Shown here: positions 1 to 7,008 of the stretch, piece by piece
Numbering within the stretch: position 1 is the first letter of the stretch
Layout of the letters: each line of letters opens with the position of its first letter
Assembly: GCF_900115225.1 (NCBI RefSeq)
Contig: NZ_FOVR01000022.1
Span: forward strand, 1-36,206
Length of the DNA stretch: 36,206 bases
Reading direction: 5' to 3'
Source of the DNA: Cohaesibacter marisflavi
GTDB lineage: Bacteria > Pseudomonadota > Alphaproteobacteria > Rhizobiales > Cohaesibacteraceae
Translations under genes and position numbers: made by a program
The notes under the pieces: model-generated
What the model was told of the DNA's origin: nothing
Database searches by the model: none
The model's input: only the letters and a program-made list of their open reading frames with translations

Positions 1-93
1 TGCGCGGATGCCCCGGAATCACTGCGCGGATCCGATCGGAATCGGTGCGCGGATAAAATTGGAATCCATGCGCGGATGTGCCCGGAATGCGCA
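1..93. repeat. Four spaced repeats, probable end of an IS21-like element
   Basis: The unit TGCGCGGAT-N5/6-GGAAT starts at 1, 23, 46 and 69, so the spacing is 22, 23 and 23 bp, about two helical turns. IS21-family elements carry several such terminal repeats at each end as transposase binding sites, and end in CA. The last copy runs into GCGCA near 93, where the element could end. The istA/istB genes would lie left of the window. The repeat array is seen directly; the IS21 assignment is inferred. Confidence 0.5.
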
Positions 94-455
94 GACGACT
101 GAACAAATCATCCATTGCAGTCGAGCTTGGTTTTGCCCGCTCTAACTTCAACACCAATCCCGCCTTAAAAGAAGCTTTAGAAATCGCGGAAGAAACACTC
201 TGCGCGGCAAGCAATTTGGTCGATGTCGCAAAACCATTGCGCGAAGCTAACGCAGCAAGAGAGAGAGCAAACGACAAAGCTAAACTGTCATCTGCCGAAA
301 GTAGCCGCTTAATGGAACGCATTGTCAGCCTTGAAGCTGAAAACCGAAATCTTAAAAACCGTCTGGCTCAATTGGAGCTTCGTGAAAAAGCCTCACAGGA
401 CTTCAATCTTCTTGCTGAAGCTCTGGAGAAGATGCATGAAGATTCAAATCAGTAA
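78..455 (+). CDS. HTH/coiled-coil protein, probably 5'-truncated
   Basis: The open frame begins at a GTG inside the repeat array and has an in-frame stop at 54-56. The first residues are therefore probably encoded by the mobile-element end, and the host gene's own start is likely lost. What remains is about 120 residues. A short helical motif (SIAVELGFARSNFNTNPALK) looks like a winged-helix or HTH recognition region. From about residue 50 on there is a long Arg/Glu/Leu-rich helix with coiled-coil character. Small HTH plus coiled-coil proteins of this shape accompany some recombinase modules, such as the TnpC/DUF6262 type, but no family can be named with certainty. The stop codon lies inside the next gene (20-nt overlap), so the two are translationally coupled and probably work together. 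Function unknown. Confidence 0.5.
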   Translation: MPGMRRRLNKSSIAVELGFARSNFNTNPALKEALEIAEETLCAASNLVDVAKPLREANAARERANDKAKLSSAESSRLMERIVSLEAENRNLKNRLAQLELREKASQDFNLLAEALEKMHEDSNQ

Positions 456-2604
456 CGTGCGCAGAAATGGCTTCCTATCCGCTCGTGAGCTGAATAGTGA
501 TGGAACCTATGTCCAGCGCGATAGAAACCTGTGCTGCGTCTTTCCCAACACCTTCTCCGGCGCAGTTCTGCCTGGATCAATCTGGCAAGTAGATGGCCCG
601 ATAGTTGAAAATAGAATCAACGTGAGCGGCAAGATCTTCGTCGAAGACCTGATGAAATGCGAGATAGTTGAGTTGGAAATGATCTCAACTAACCTCCTTC
701 AAATTTGGCTATCCAAGAACATCAAGAAAGTTGGCCCACAAAGAGCTAGACGCTTTGCCAATTATCCAGACTTCATCGCCCTTGCCCAATCCGCAGACAC
801 CAATGAACTTCTTAAAATACCCACGATGACAGCAGAAATGGCTCAAGAGATCATCGTGAAATTCCCGAGTGAGGACCAAATCGAGACAATCAATTGGTTC
901 TCTCAGAAATCTATCCCATTCAAAGTGGCATATCGCATGTGGGAGGTTATGGGGCCTGATGCAATCAGTTATGTCCAACAGAATCCATTTGACCTCACAA
1001 AGTTCGGCGTAAGATTTAAAGTCTGCTTTTCCCTGGCAGAAGATCTGGGCTTTGCATCAGATAGCGAAATCGTGTTGGCCGCAAAAGCTGCTGACGTCGT
1101 GAACCACATCTGTGCGACCACAGGCTCCACAGCAGTCAGTCATGACAAGTTCAATACAGAATGTGCCAGGAGGGGATATAATACCCCTACAAAGCTTTTA
1201 AACGCCGCTGGAGCCCAACGATCCCTTGGCTTGATCGATGGGAAAGTGATCACAGAATTGAATTACATTGTTGAGAACGAAGTGGCCAACATTCTCAAAT
1301 CATCCGCACAGCGCATCGATGGAGAAGGCCACAATCTCGCTGATTGGGAAATAGGACTATCCGACAGAAAAATCATTCTTCAAATTGACTCCTATCAAAG
1401 GCGTATCCCATACAAGCTAACTCAAAATCAGCGAGGCACAATCCTCGGAGCCATTAGATCAAAAGTGGCCCTTATCTCTGGTGGAGCAGGAACTGGCAAA
1501 ACCACCATCCTCAAAGGCATCATACATATCCTGGACCGCATATCTCCTGGCATCAATATCACCCAACTTGCCCTAAGCGGACGGGCCTCACAGCGCATGG
1601 CTGAAGCGACTGGAAGGCCCGCATCAACAATAGCCAAATTTATTACAGACATCCGCAATATGGCCGAGGAAAAAAGGCCTCAGCATTGTGTAGTCATCAT
1701 CGATGAAGCCTCAATGGTCGACATTTATAGCATGCACAAATTATTGAGCTTAATGCATCCGTCCACTCGATATCTCCTGGTAGGTGACGATCAGCAATTG
1801 CCACCAGTTGGTGGTGGGTTGGTATTCCATGCCCTGTTGGATTCAGAAGTTTTTCCAACCTTCAATCTAATGACCGTGCAACGACAATCTCAGGACAGCT
1901 TAATACATCAATTTGCAACCGCTATCCGAAATAATTCCTATTACCATCTACCTCATAGCAGGAATCCCTGCGGCATTGATTGTGCCATATCGCCTACGGA
2001 TCGCATTATCGAAATTTGGGAACATGATAGCTACGACACAATGATCCTTTGTCCCACCCGTAACGGCCCAGTCGGGGTGCGCAAGCTCAATCAAGATATC
2101 CAGTCCAGAGTGGGCAACAATCGCCCTGCCATCCCTTATTTTGACCAAGAAGAAGGGATGATTGAATTTGTCTCCAGCGAAGGTTCACGATTCCGCCTGG
2201 ATGATCCAATTTTAATCACCAAGAATTCCTATGATATCGATGTGCGAAATGGCGAAATTGGAAGATTGGTCGCCATCTTCGATGAACCCAATGAAGACGG
2301 TGCTTTTGGCATCCTACTGCTAAACAACCGACAGCTCAGCGTCGACCTATCTCTTTTGCAAAAAATGGAATTGGCCTACGCTGTATCAATCCACAAAAGC
2401 CAAGGATCGCAATGGCGAAACACTATTGTTGCAATTGACCACACATCAGATCGGATGTTGGACAAAACCCTTCTCTACACAGCAGTGACCCGCGCCACAC
2501 ATCGGTGCGTTCTTGCTTGCGACGACGAACAAATACTGCATCAGGCAGCCACAGGTGGTTCAAAGGCACTTAACCGGGATGTGGCACTTAGGTTCTTTTT
2601 GTAA
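436..2604 (+). CDS. RecD2-like SF1 DNA helicase
   Basis: 722 residues from ATG 436, chosen because a TGGAGA ribosome site lies just upstream and the encoded N-terminus looks genuine; a longer frame from 322 would run through the upstream gene. Residues about 1-90 look like an OB-type region. Residues 100-145 contain a helix-hairpin-helix stretch (QRARRFANYPDF, LLKIPTM). The helicase core follows: Walker A GGAGTGKTT with K355, Walker B IIDEAS with D423-E424, motif III GDDQQLPPVGGG, and the C-terminal SIHKSQG near residue 651 with TAVTRAT. This order matches RecD2/TraA-type 5'-3' helicases. No relaxase or RecBC partner is present. It overlaps the preceding coiled-coil gene, and an otherwise solitary RecD-like helicase beside restriction and Mokosh genes suggests a role in defence or element maintenance (inferred). 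Confidence 0.8.
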   Translation: MKIQISNVRRNGFLSARELNSDGTYVQRDRNLCCVFPNTFSGAVLPGSIWQVDGPIVENRINVSGKIFVEDLMKCEIVELEMISTNLLQIWLSKNIKKVGPQRARRFANYPDFIALAQSADTNELLKIPTMTAEMAQEIIVKFPSEDQIETINWFSQKSIPFKVAYRMWEVMGPDAISYVQQNPFDLTKFGVRFKVCFSLAEDLGFASDSEIVLAAKAADVVNHICATTGSTAVSHDKFNTECARRGYNTPTKLLNAAGAQRSLGLIDGKVITELNYIVENEVANILKSSAQRIDGEGHNLADWEIGLSDRKIILQIDSYQRRIPYKLTQNQRGTILGAIRSKVALISGGAGTGKTTILKGIIHILDRISPGINITQLALSGRASQRMAEATGRPASTIAKFITDIRNMAEEKRPQHCVVIIDEASMVDIYSMHKLLSLMHPSTRYLLVGDDQQLPPVGGGLVFHALLDSEVFPTFNLMTVQRQSQDSLIHQFATAIRNNSYYHLPHSRNPCGIDCAISPTDRIIEIWEHDSYDTMILCPTRNGPVGVRKLNQDIQSRVGNNRPAIPYFDQEEGMIEFVSSEGSRFRLDDPILITKNSYDIDVRNGEIGRLVAIFDEPNEDGAFGILLLNNRQLSVDLSLLQKMELAYAVSIHKSQGSQWRNTIVAIDHTSDRMLDKTLLYTAVTRATHRCVLACDDEQILHQAATGGSKALNRDVALRFFL

Positions 2605-3028
2605 CCGCAATATTTATTCCTTAACCACAAATTCTTCAGCTCGCGAGACGACAATCTGGAAGACTTTCCAAATCTGGCCGAAATCTCGGTGGGATATCCC
2701 GTCACTCGAACAAAAACGTGCAATTGGTTTTGATTGGTGTTTGGACAATCCAAGGCAGCAGTGCAAAGTGCCGAAAGTAAGATGCGGTAACCAACCCTAT
2801 CAAAAAACGATAAAAGCGGGAGAACTGAACCGAAAACTAGATATATTTGCGTGATATCTGTTTGGCCGCGTCTCGGTTCGAGCGGACCGCCAAGTGTCAA
2901 GCCGAACTGAGACGCATTGGCCCATCGGGCCAATTTCTAAGAAATGGGCGATATCTGTCTTCTGGTAACGCGGATTCCCGGTTTTTGTACCGCCAGTGAT
3001 GACGGAGTTTCTAGAAGCTGTCGCCTCA
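2605..3028. other. Intergenic stretch with two inverted repeats
   Basis: No credible gene is seen between the helicase and the antitoxin. The stretch holds a 13-bp inverted repeat with one mismatch (2868-2880 with 2903-2915). A perfect 8-bp stem with a 3-nt loop follows (2916-2923 with 2927-2934). The block is flanked by the direct repeat GATATCTGT (2853-2861 and 2950-2958), so it could be a small decayed mobile element of about 100 bp. The stems lack a clear U-run. No PIN/VapC toxin reading frame was found downstream of the Phd-like antitoxin here. Confidence 0.4.
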
Positions 3029-3265
3029 TCATTCCTTCATGTCGAACATGGCTGCCAGTTCGTCATCTCCATCATGGATACCTTCGCCCATTGAAATACC
3101 GGCTTCCTTGTAGAGGCCCAACCTGCAAGGATTTGGATCAACCTCGTATTTGATAAGTCGCACGAGCGGCTCACCCGCTTTGGTGATAATCACTTCTTCG
3201 CCGGCAACGCTTCTCTCGACAAGCTCCGAGAGTTTGGCTTTTGCTTCGAGAAGATTGACTTCCAT
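3029..3265 (-). CDS. Phd/YefM-family antitoxin without adjacent toxin
   Basis: 78 residues. The N-terminus reads MEVNLLEAKAKLSELVERS, then GEEVIITKAGEPLVRLI, the signature of Phd/YefM antitoxins, which dimerise and bind their own operator. The C-terminal half (residues 45-78) resembles the toxin-binding tail of antitoxins paired with VapC/PIN toxins. AGAGGTG upstream of ATG 3265 serves as ribosome site. The toxin gene normally follows directly. Here the 400 bp downstream on the same strand have no PIN-domain frame, so the gene appears orphaned. It sits 57 bp after a HigA-like gene and may be co-transcribed with it and with the Mrr gene. Confidence 0.8.
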   Translation of the reverse strand: MEVNLLEAKAKLSELVERSVAGEEVIITKAGEPLVRLIKYEVDPNPCRLGLYKEAGISMGEGIHDGDDELAAMFDMKE

Positions 3266-3322
3266 GTTACACCTCTGAATTTCTCTGTGCTATTTCGCAT
3301 TCCGACAGTGATGACGGGCAGG

Positions 3323-3607
3323 TCATTTGACTGCATCGCGCCGCAGTTCCAAAAGATCATAATCAGATTGCAGCCCGAGGAAAAAGCCCTCAGACAGACC
3401 AAAGTAGCGAGTAAATCGTCGATCCATATCTGCAGAAATCGCTCGTTTTCCAAGAACGATCTCGTCAATTTGGCTGCAAGGTGCATGAACGGCTCGTGCG
3501 AGATCGTCCCGGCTCAGTTTCATAGGCTTCAGAAACTCTTCCAGCAAAACTTCACCAGGATGAGGGTTTGGCAAATGATCCGCCGGTATTTTCGATGATT
3601 TCGGCAT
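3323..3607 (-). CDS. higA: HigA-like antitoxin (XRE family) without adjacent toxin
   Basis: 94 residues from ATG 3607, preferred over an upstream start at 3637 because AAGGACA lies at the right distance. The sequence HPGEVLLEEFLKPMKLS, followed by an HTH (DDLARAVHAPCSQIDEIVLG) and a RYFGLSEGFFLGLQ tail, is the standard HigA/VapI arrangement. HigA represses its operon and neutralises the HigB ribonuclease. higB normally lies immediately upstream, but that position is taken by the Mrr gene 44 bp away and no HigB-like frame is seen. Either the toxin was lost, or the protein now regulates the mrr-higA-phd unit (inferred). Confidence 0.85.
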   Translation of the reverse strand: MPKSSKIPADHLPNPHPGEVLLEEFLKPMKLSRDDLARAVHAPCSQIDEIVLGKRAISADMDRRFTRYFGLSEGFFLGLQSDYDLLELRRDAVK

Positions 3608-3651
3608 TGCTCTGTCCTTATTCGCGCCGGGGAACATTCTGTTCGCCGGTT

Positions 3652-4584
3652 CTATCCGTCTTCAGAAAAGAAGTCTTCGTCCAGGCGCTGAACCTGAATG
3701 GTGCGATAGGCCCGGGTACCCACACCATGTTCAATCATCAGCTCCGCCAACCGGACTCCGTCTATTTGTATCACGCGTTGTGGCAGGCTTCTCGTATATT
3801 TCGTCGCACTGTCAGTGAAGGATGAGGTGGTCACGAAAACACCTTTTGTTGCGCCGAAGCCAACCAGAGAGCCAACAAACGCCTGCATATCAGGCCTTCC
3901 GATCTTGTTCGACGAAGCATGCCTCTTGGCCTGAACATATATGCGATCAAGGCCCAGTCGATCTTCATTAATGACGCCGTCCACGCCACCATCCCCAGAT
4001 CTGCCCAATTGCTCTGCTGCGTTTTTATGAGACCCGCCATATCCCATGGCAATGAGAAGATCGACGATTACCTGCTCAAAGAATGCTGGAGAATTCTCCC
4101 GAATTCGATCAAGTAATTCGGTTTGAAGAGCCGAGTTAAGGGCTGCAAAGGCATCTTCAATCTGCTCCTCTGGGGTCGATGCTTGTTTCGCTGTATCGTC
4201 ATGATATTTCGAACGTGTGGAGGCAGCATTGCCTTGCTTCTTGTTTGCCGCATGGTAAGCGGCAAATTGTGGGATGGACAAAAGGTGTTGATAGTCCAGG
4301 CTCTGCGGATTTGTTGCCAGCAGTCGTTTGCCTGCATCGGACGCGATGAAACGTCCTCGTGCTGGACAATCAACCAATCCAGCTTTGTGCATATAATACT
4401 TCGCCCAGTGTATCCTATTTTTGAGAATACTTTGGCCGCCACTCTGCAGCATTCTTTCGCATTCTGCAGCTGACAGTTCAAAGTCGACAGCAATCTTCTC
4501 GGCAAGAGGCGGAACCCGTTGTTCCGCCTGAGCCGCATAACGCAAGACCGGCAGCATTAATGATTGATAGCCTGGAATGGTCAT
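3652..4584 (-). CDS. mrr: Mrr-family restriction endonuclease
   Basis: 310 residues, the usual length for Mrr. Residues 1-100 (MTIPGYQSLMLPVLRYAAQ, with RFIASDAGKRLL) form the N-terminal Mrr winged-helix domain. Residues about 165-295 are the Mrr_cat PD-(D/E)xK nuclease: FFEQVIVDLLIAMGYGG, then GRSGDGGVDGVI with the metal-binding Asp, YVQAKRH as the Q-x-K motif, and KGVFVTTSSFT and VIQIDGVRLAELM as the following strand and helix. Mrr enzymes cleave modified, usually methylated, foreign DNA. No cognate methyltransferase is present, as expected for a type IV enzyme. It heads a short minus-strand unit with two antitoxin genes and lies next to a Mokosh operon, which makes this a defence island. 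Confidence 0.9.
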   Translation of the reverse strand: MTIPGYQSLMLPVLRYAAQAEQRVPPLAEKIAVDFELSAAECERMLQSGGQSILKNRIHWAKYYMHKAGLVDCPARGRFIASDAGKRLLATNPQSLDYQHLLSIPQFAAYHAANKKQGNAASTRSKYHDDTAKQASTPEEQIEDAFAALNSALQTELLDRIRENSPAFFEQVIVDLLIAMGYGGSHKNAAEQLGRSGDGGVDGVINEDRLGLDRIYVQAKRHASSNKIGRPDMQAFVGSLVGFGATKGVFVTTSSFTDSATKYTRSLPQRVIQIDGVRLAELMIEHGVGTRAYRTIQVQRLDEDFFSEDG

Positions 4585-5268
4585 CTTGCCGTGCGCTTAT
4601 GGTCTTGCGATTCCAATGATTTTTGACACGATGGTCTGCTTTGGCCTTTTACACGAGACCATGCTGTTTCAGTTGATTTTACCTTGAGATTCCAGCTCGA
4701 CATTGCGCCCCCTACTCTTCTCAATCCAAGGAAATGGTCACCAAGAATGACTTGGTGACCGGGGAGTTGAGAAGCCGCACGAAGACGACCGCTACAGCCT
4801 TTAAGCCGGAGCTCTGAACATGCGCTGAAGCCTCCCCGACCAAAGATCGAGGAGATGTCATTTCGGCCGACATCGGCCGCTTCGTGAGGGGTTCTCACGC
4901 CCCGAGATGGTGAATATTCCATCCTGCTGGCAACTTAATATGTCTTGGATAATTGTGAAAGGGGAATGATCAGAAAGATGGGTACGTTAAATGCCTATAT
5001 CAGCATCCATTCATCGCGGTTAACACTCTCCGAAAAATCCACGAAACATCACCGCAATAATATAAGGGGGCACTTTTGCACGCCGTTTACCCCAACAGAG
5101 GCGTCAAGTTTCAATCCTGATGAACTGTAACGAGCATTGCCTCATCGAACCGACAAGGCAACTCTTTTGATTGCACGAAGCACGGCTACACTTTGATCGC
5201 CGACATGGCTCCAAAGTGCGGCTGCTCATTGAGATTCAATGATTACCGGTCCTTACTATGTCGCTTAG
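4585..5268. other. Intergenic region between mrr and mkoB
   Basis: About 680 bp lie between the mrr start and the mkoB end. A minus-strand frame (4581-4922) has no recognisable family and low-complexity character, so it is not called. A short plus-strand frame at 4945-5130 is likewise unconvincing. The notable element is the long hairpin at 4717-4774, listed separately. The mrr promoter must lie here, but no clear -35/-10 pair stands out. Confidence 0.4.
4717..4774. repeat. Long inverted repeat upstream of mrr
   Basis: A perfect 10-bp inverted repeat (GGTCACCAAG at 4736-4745, CTTGGTGACC at 4751-4760) has a 5-nt loop. It is extended by CTTCTCAA (4717-4724) pairing with TTGAGAAG (4767-4774). 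It lies about 130-190 bp upstream of the mrr start. It has no U-run, so it is not a typical terminator. Possible roles are an operator, a mobile-element end or a structured RNA. The structure is seen; its role is unknown. Confidence 0.6.
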
Positions 5269-7008
5269 TCAAAAAGTCACAGCCTCGAATTTCTCAAGTA
5301 GGAAGCTCGCAAGGCCTGGACCTTCAAAATAGAAACCGATCTCGTCCAGTGGATTGTCTTCCGAGCCCGACTGAGAACCCCAATTTAAGGTGCTGACTAC
5401 GACATGGTCTTGATCCCAGACAAGGAACTTTGCGTGTAATTGCGGTTTGGGCACACCTGAGAGCTCGACGATGCCATGCAAACGCTTCTTGTGTTTTGAC
5501 ACATGGCCACGTTTTACGGGACCAGATCGCCGGGAGTAGTAAATTCGAACATCATCAAGCCGCCGACCGGCAATCTCGGCCGGATCAAACAAAGCCGGCA
5601 CCATATTGGCTCCAACTCTATTTGTGCAGCACACGAAGCGTTCCTGCGCCTGATGTGCTGCCACTCTCAGAAGACGCTCGTGATCAGCCGCATGCAGTAT
5701 TGTCAATCGAGCCATCGAAGGTCGCTCGTCAGCGGACGACAAAAGCCTAAATTTCTGGCGCCTCAGTTCTGAAGAGATGAATTGAAGTGTTTCCACGGAG
5801 CGACTGGCCTCCGAGAGTTTTGCGACGATCTCGCGCAACAAATCCAAACCGATCGCTACAGCTTGAGATTCACGCAGCTCCGCGGAAACCTCAACGGCCG
5901 AAAACGGTGAAGACAGCCAGTTGCAGGATCCCATGACTAAAACGACACCATCCTGGCCGTCGTCCGCTGCTAGGAACTTAGCGTGACTGCCGACAGGATC
6001 CCTGTGAACCAAAAGATACCCTCTCGTCTGCCGAACCTTTGAGAGCCTCAGGTAGAGCTCTTGCATCGCGGCTGCATTCTTGGCTCTGTCAAGCGACGTA
6101 CCGAAGAACAAGTGGCATCTAACACCGCGTCGACAGGCATCTTCGAGCGCGCGCCAAATACGCTCTCGGTTCTCGATGCCTATTTCGTCAGACTGCGACG
6201 CGACAAACGTTGAAAGGACAAACACATGCGACTTTGCGGTGCCCACAATTTCTTCAAAACGCTGTAAATGCTGTTCAGCGCCAACAATGAGGTTACTACT
6301 GCCGAAGGATGTTTCAATAGAAAGAGATTCGGGCGGCTTCGGAGCTGCTGCCGTGGGCAAAACACCGGTTTTTATCGTCGCCTTAAGCGCTTTTACCAGT
6401 TGGTCGCTGGCTCCTTGGGGCAGAATGCCGTCATTGACATCATCGAGGTTCAAAACCAAGAATTTGCGTTCTAAAAACGAACTATTCGCCTGAACGCCCC
6501 TCAGCCATTCTCCCGGTCGAAGTGTGCCTGCCAGGAACTGGCTAACACGTTGCATCATTGAGTGGTCTGTTTCGGGAGCTTCGATTTTAGGGAAGGCCAC
6601 GATCGCTCCACTGTCCGGCAGCTTTGATACTGGGATTATGTCTACATCTCTAGTCCTGAAAACTGATAGTCCGACCTTCTCGAAAACTATGCTAATGCCA
6701 ATTTCTCGGTCAGATTTTCGTTCAGGCAGTGCCCGTCCTGAACGAATGAAGTCGTTTCCAACACTGCTTGTTGCTAGAACCGGCTGCCGAGACAGCCGAA
6801 CTTCAACCAGACCGAACTGCATTAGGCGAGCGACTGTGGAACTGACAACCTGCCGCGGGATATGTAAATTTCCAGCAACGTTGGCGATAGTACCGGGAGT
6901 TTGATCGAGCGACAATAGCACCATTTCCTCTATCGGGCTCCAACCCCAGATCCGTTGAACGATGCCTGGTGCGCGATATTGCCATGCCGGAATGTAGATA
7001 TTTTTCAT
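5269..7008 (-). CDS. mkoB: Mokosh MkoB-like PLD-family nuclease
   Basis: 579 residues. The first ~90 residues contain a winged-helix-like region (GTIANVAGNLHIPRQVVSST, VARLMQFGLVEV). Two phospholipase D-type HKD half-sites follow: HAKFLAADD with a downstream SCNW (residues about 340-361), and LHAKFLVWD with STLNWGS (about 522-545). Each has the H-x-K of the catalytic pair, and the trailing N and D/E residues fit an active PLD nuclease fold. The gene starts inside the mkoA stop (ATGA overlap, 4 nt), so the two are co-translated. In type I Mokosh, MkoB is the PLD effector working with the MkoA helicase. A PLD protein of a DISARM-type system is the alternative, but the other DISARM genes are absent. 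Confidence 0.78.
   Translation of the reverse strand: MKNIYIPAWQYRAPGIVQRIWGWSPIEEMVLLSLDQTPGTIANVAGNLHIPRQVVSSTVARLMQFGLVEVRLSRQPVLATSSVGNDFIRSGRALPERKSDREIGISIVFEKVGLSVFRTRDVDIIPVSKLPDSGAIVAFPKIEAPETDHSMMQRVSQFLAGTLRPGEWLRGVQANSSFLERKFLVLNLDDVNDGILPQGASDQLVKALKATIKTGVLPTAAAPKPPESLSIETSFGSSNLIVGAEQHLQRFEEIVGTAKSHVFVLSTFVASQSDEIGIENRERIWRALEDACRRGVRCHLFFGTSLDRAKNAAAMQELYLRLSKVRQTRGYLLVHRDPVGSHAKFLAADDGQDGVVLVMGSCNWLSSPFSAVEVSAELRESQAVAIGLDLLREIVAKLSEASRSVETLQFISSELRRQKFRLLSSADERPSMARLTILHAADHERLLRVAAHQAQERFVCCTNRVGANMVPALFDPAEIAGRRLDDVRIYYSRRSGPVKRGHVSKHKKRLHGIVELSGVPKPQLHAKFLVWDQDHVVVSTLNWGSQSGSEDNPLDEIGFYFEGPGLASFLLEKFEAVTF

Noticed and set aside
322-435. Longer start for the RecD-like helicase gene
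   Set aside because: The extra residues are an out-of-frame reading of the upstream coiled-coil gene and lack a ribosome site; ATG 436 has one.
2541-2933. Minus-strand frame downstream of the Phd-like antitoxin as a possible VapC
   Set aside because: It lacks the conserved acidic residues and N-terminal strand of PIN-domain toxins and overlaps the helicase 3' end.
4581-4922. Minus-strand 113-residue frame upstream of mrr
   Set aside because: No recognisable family, unusual composition, and it runs through the long hairpin.
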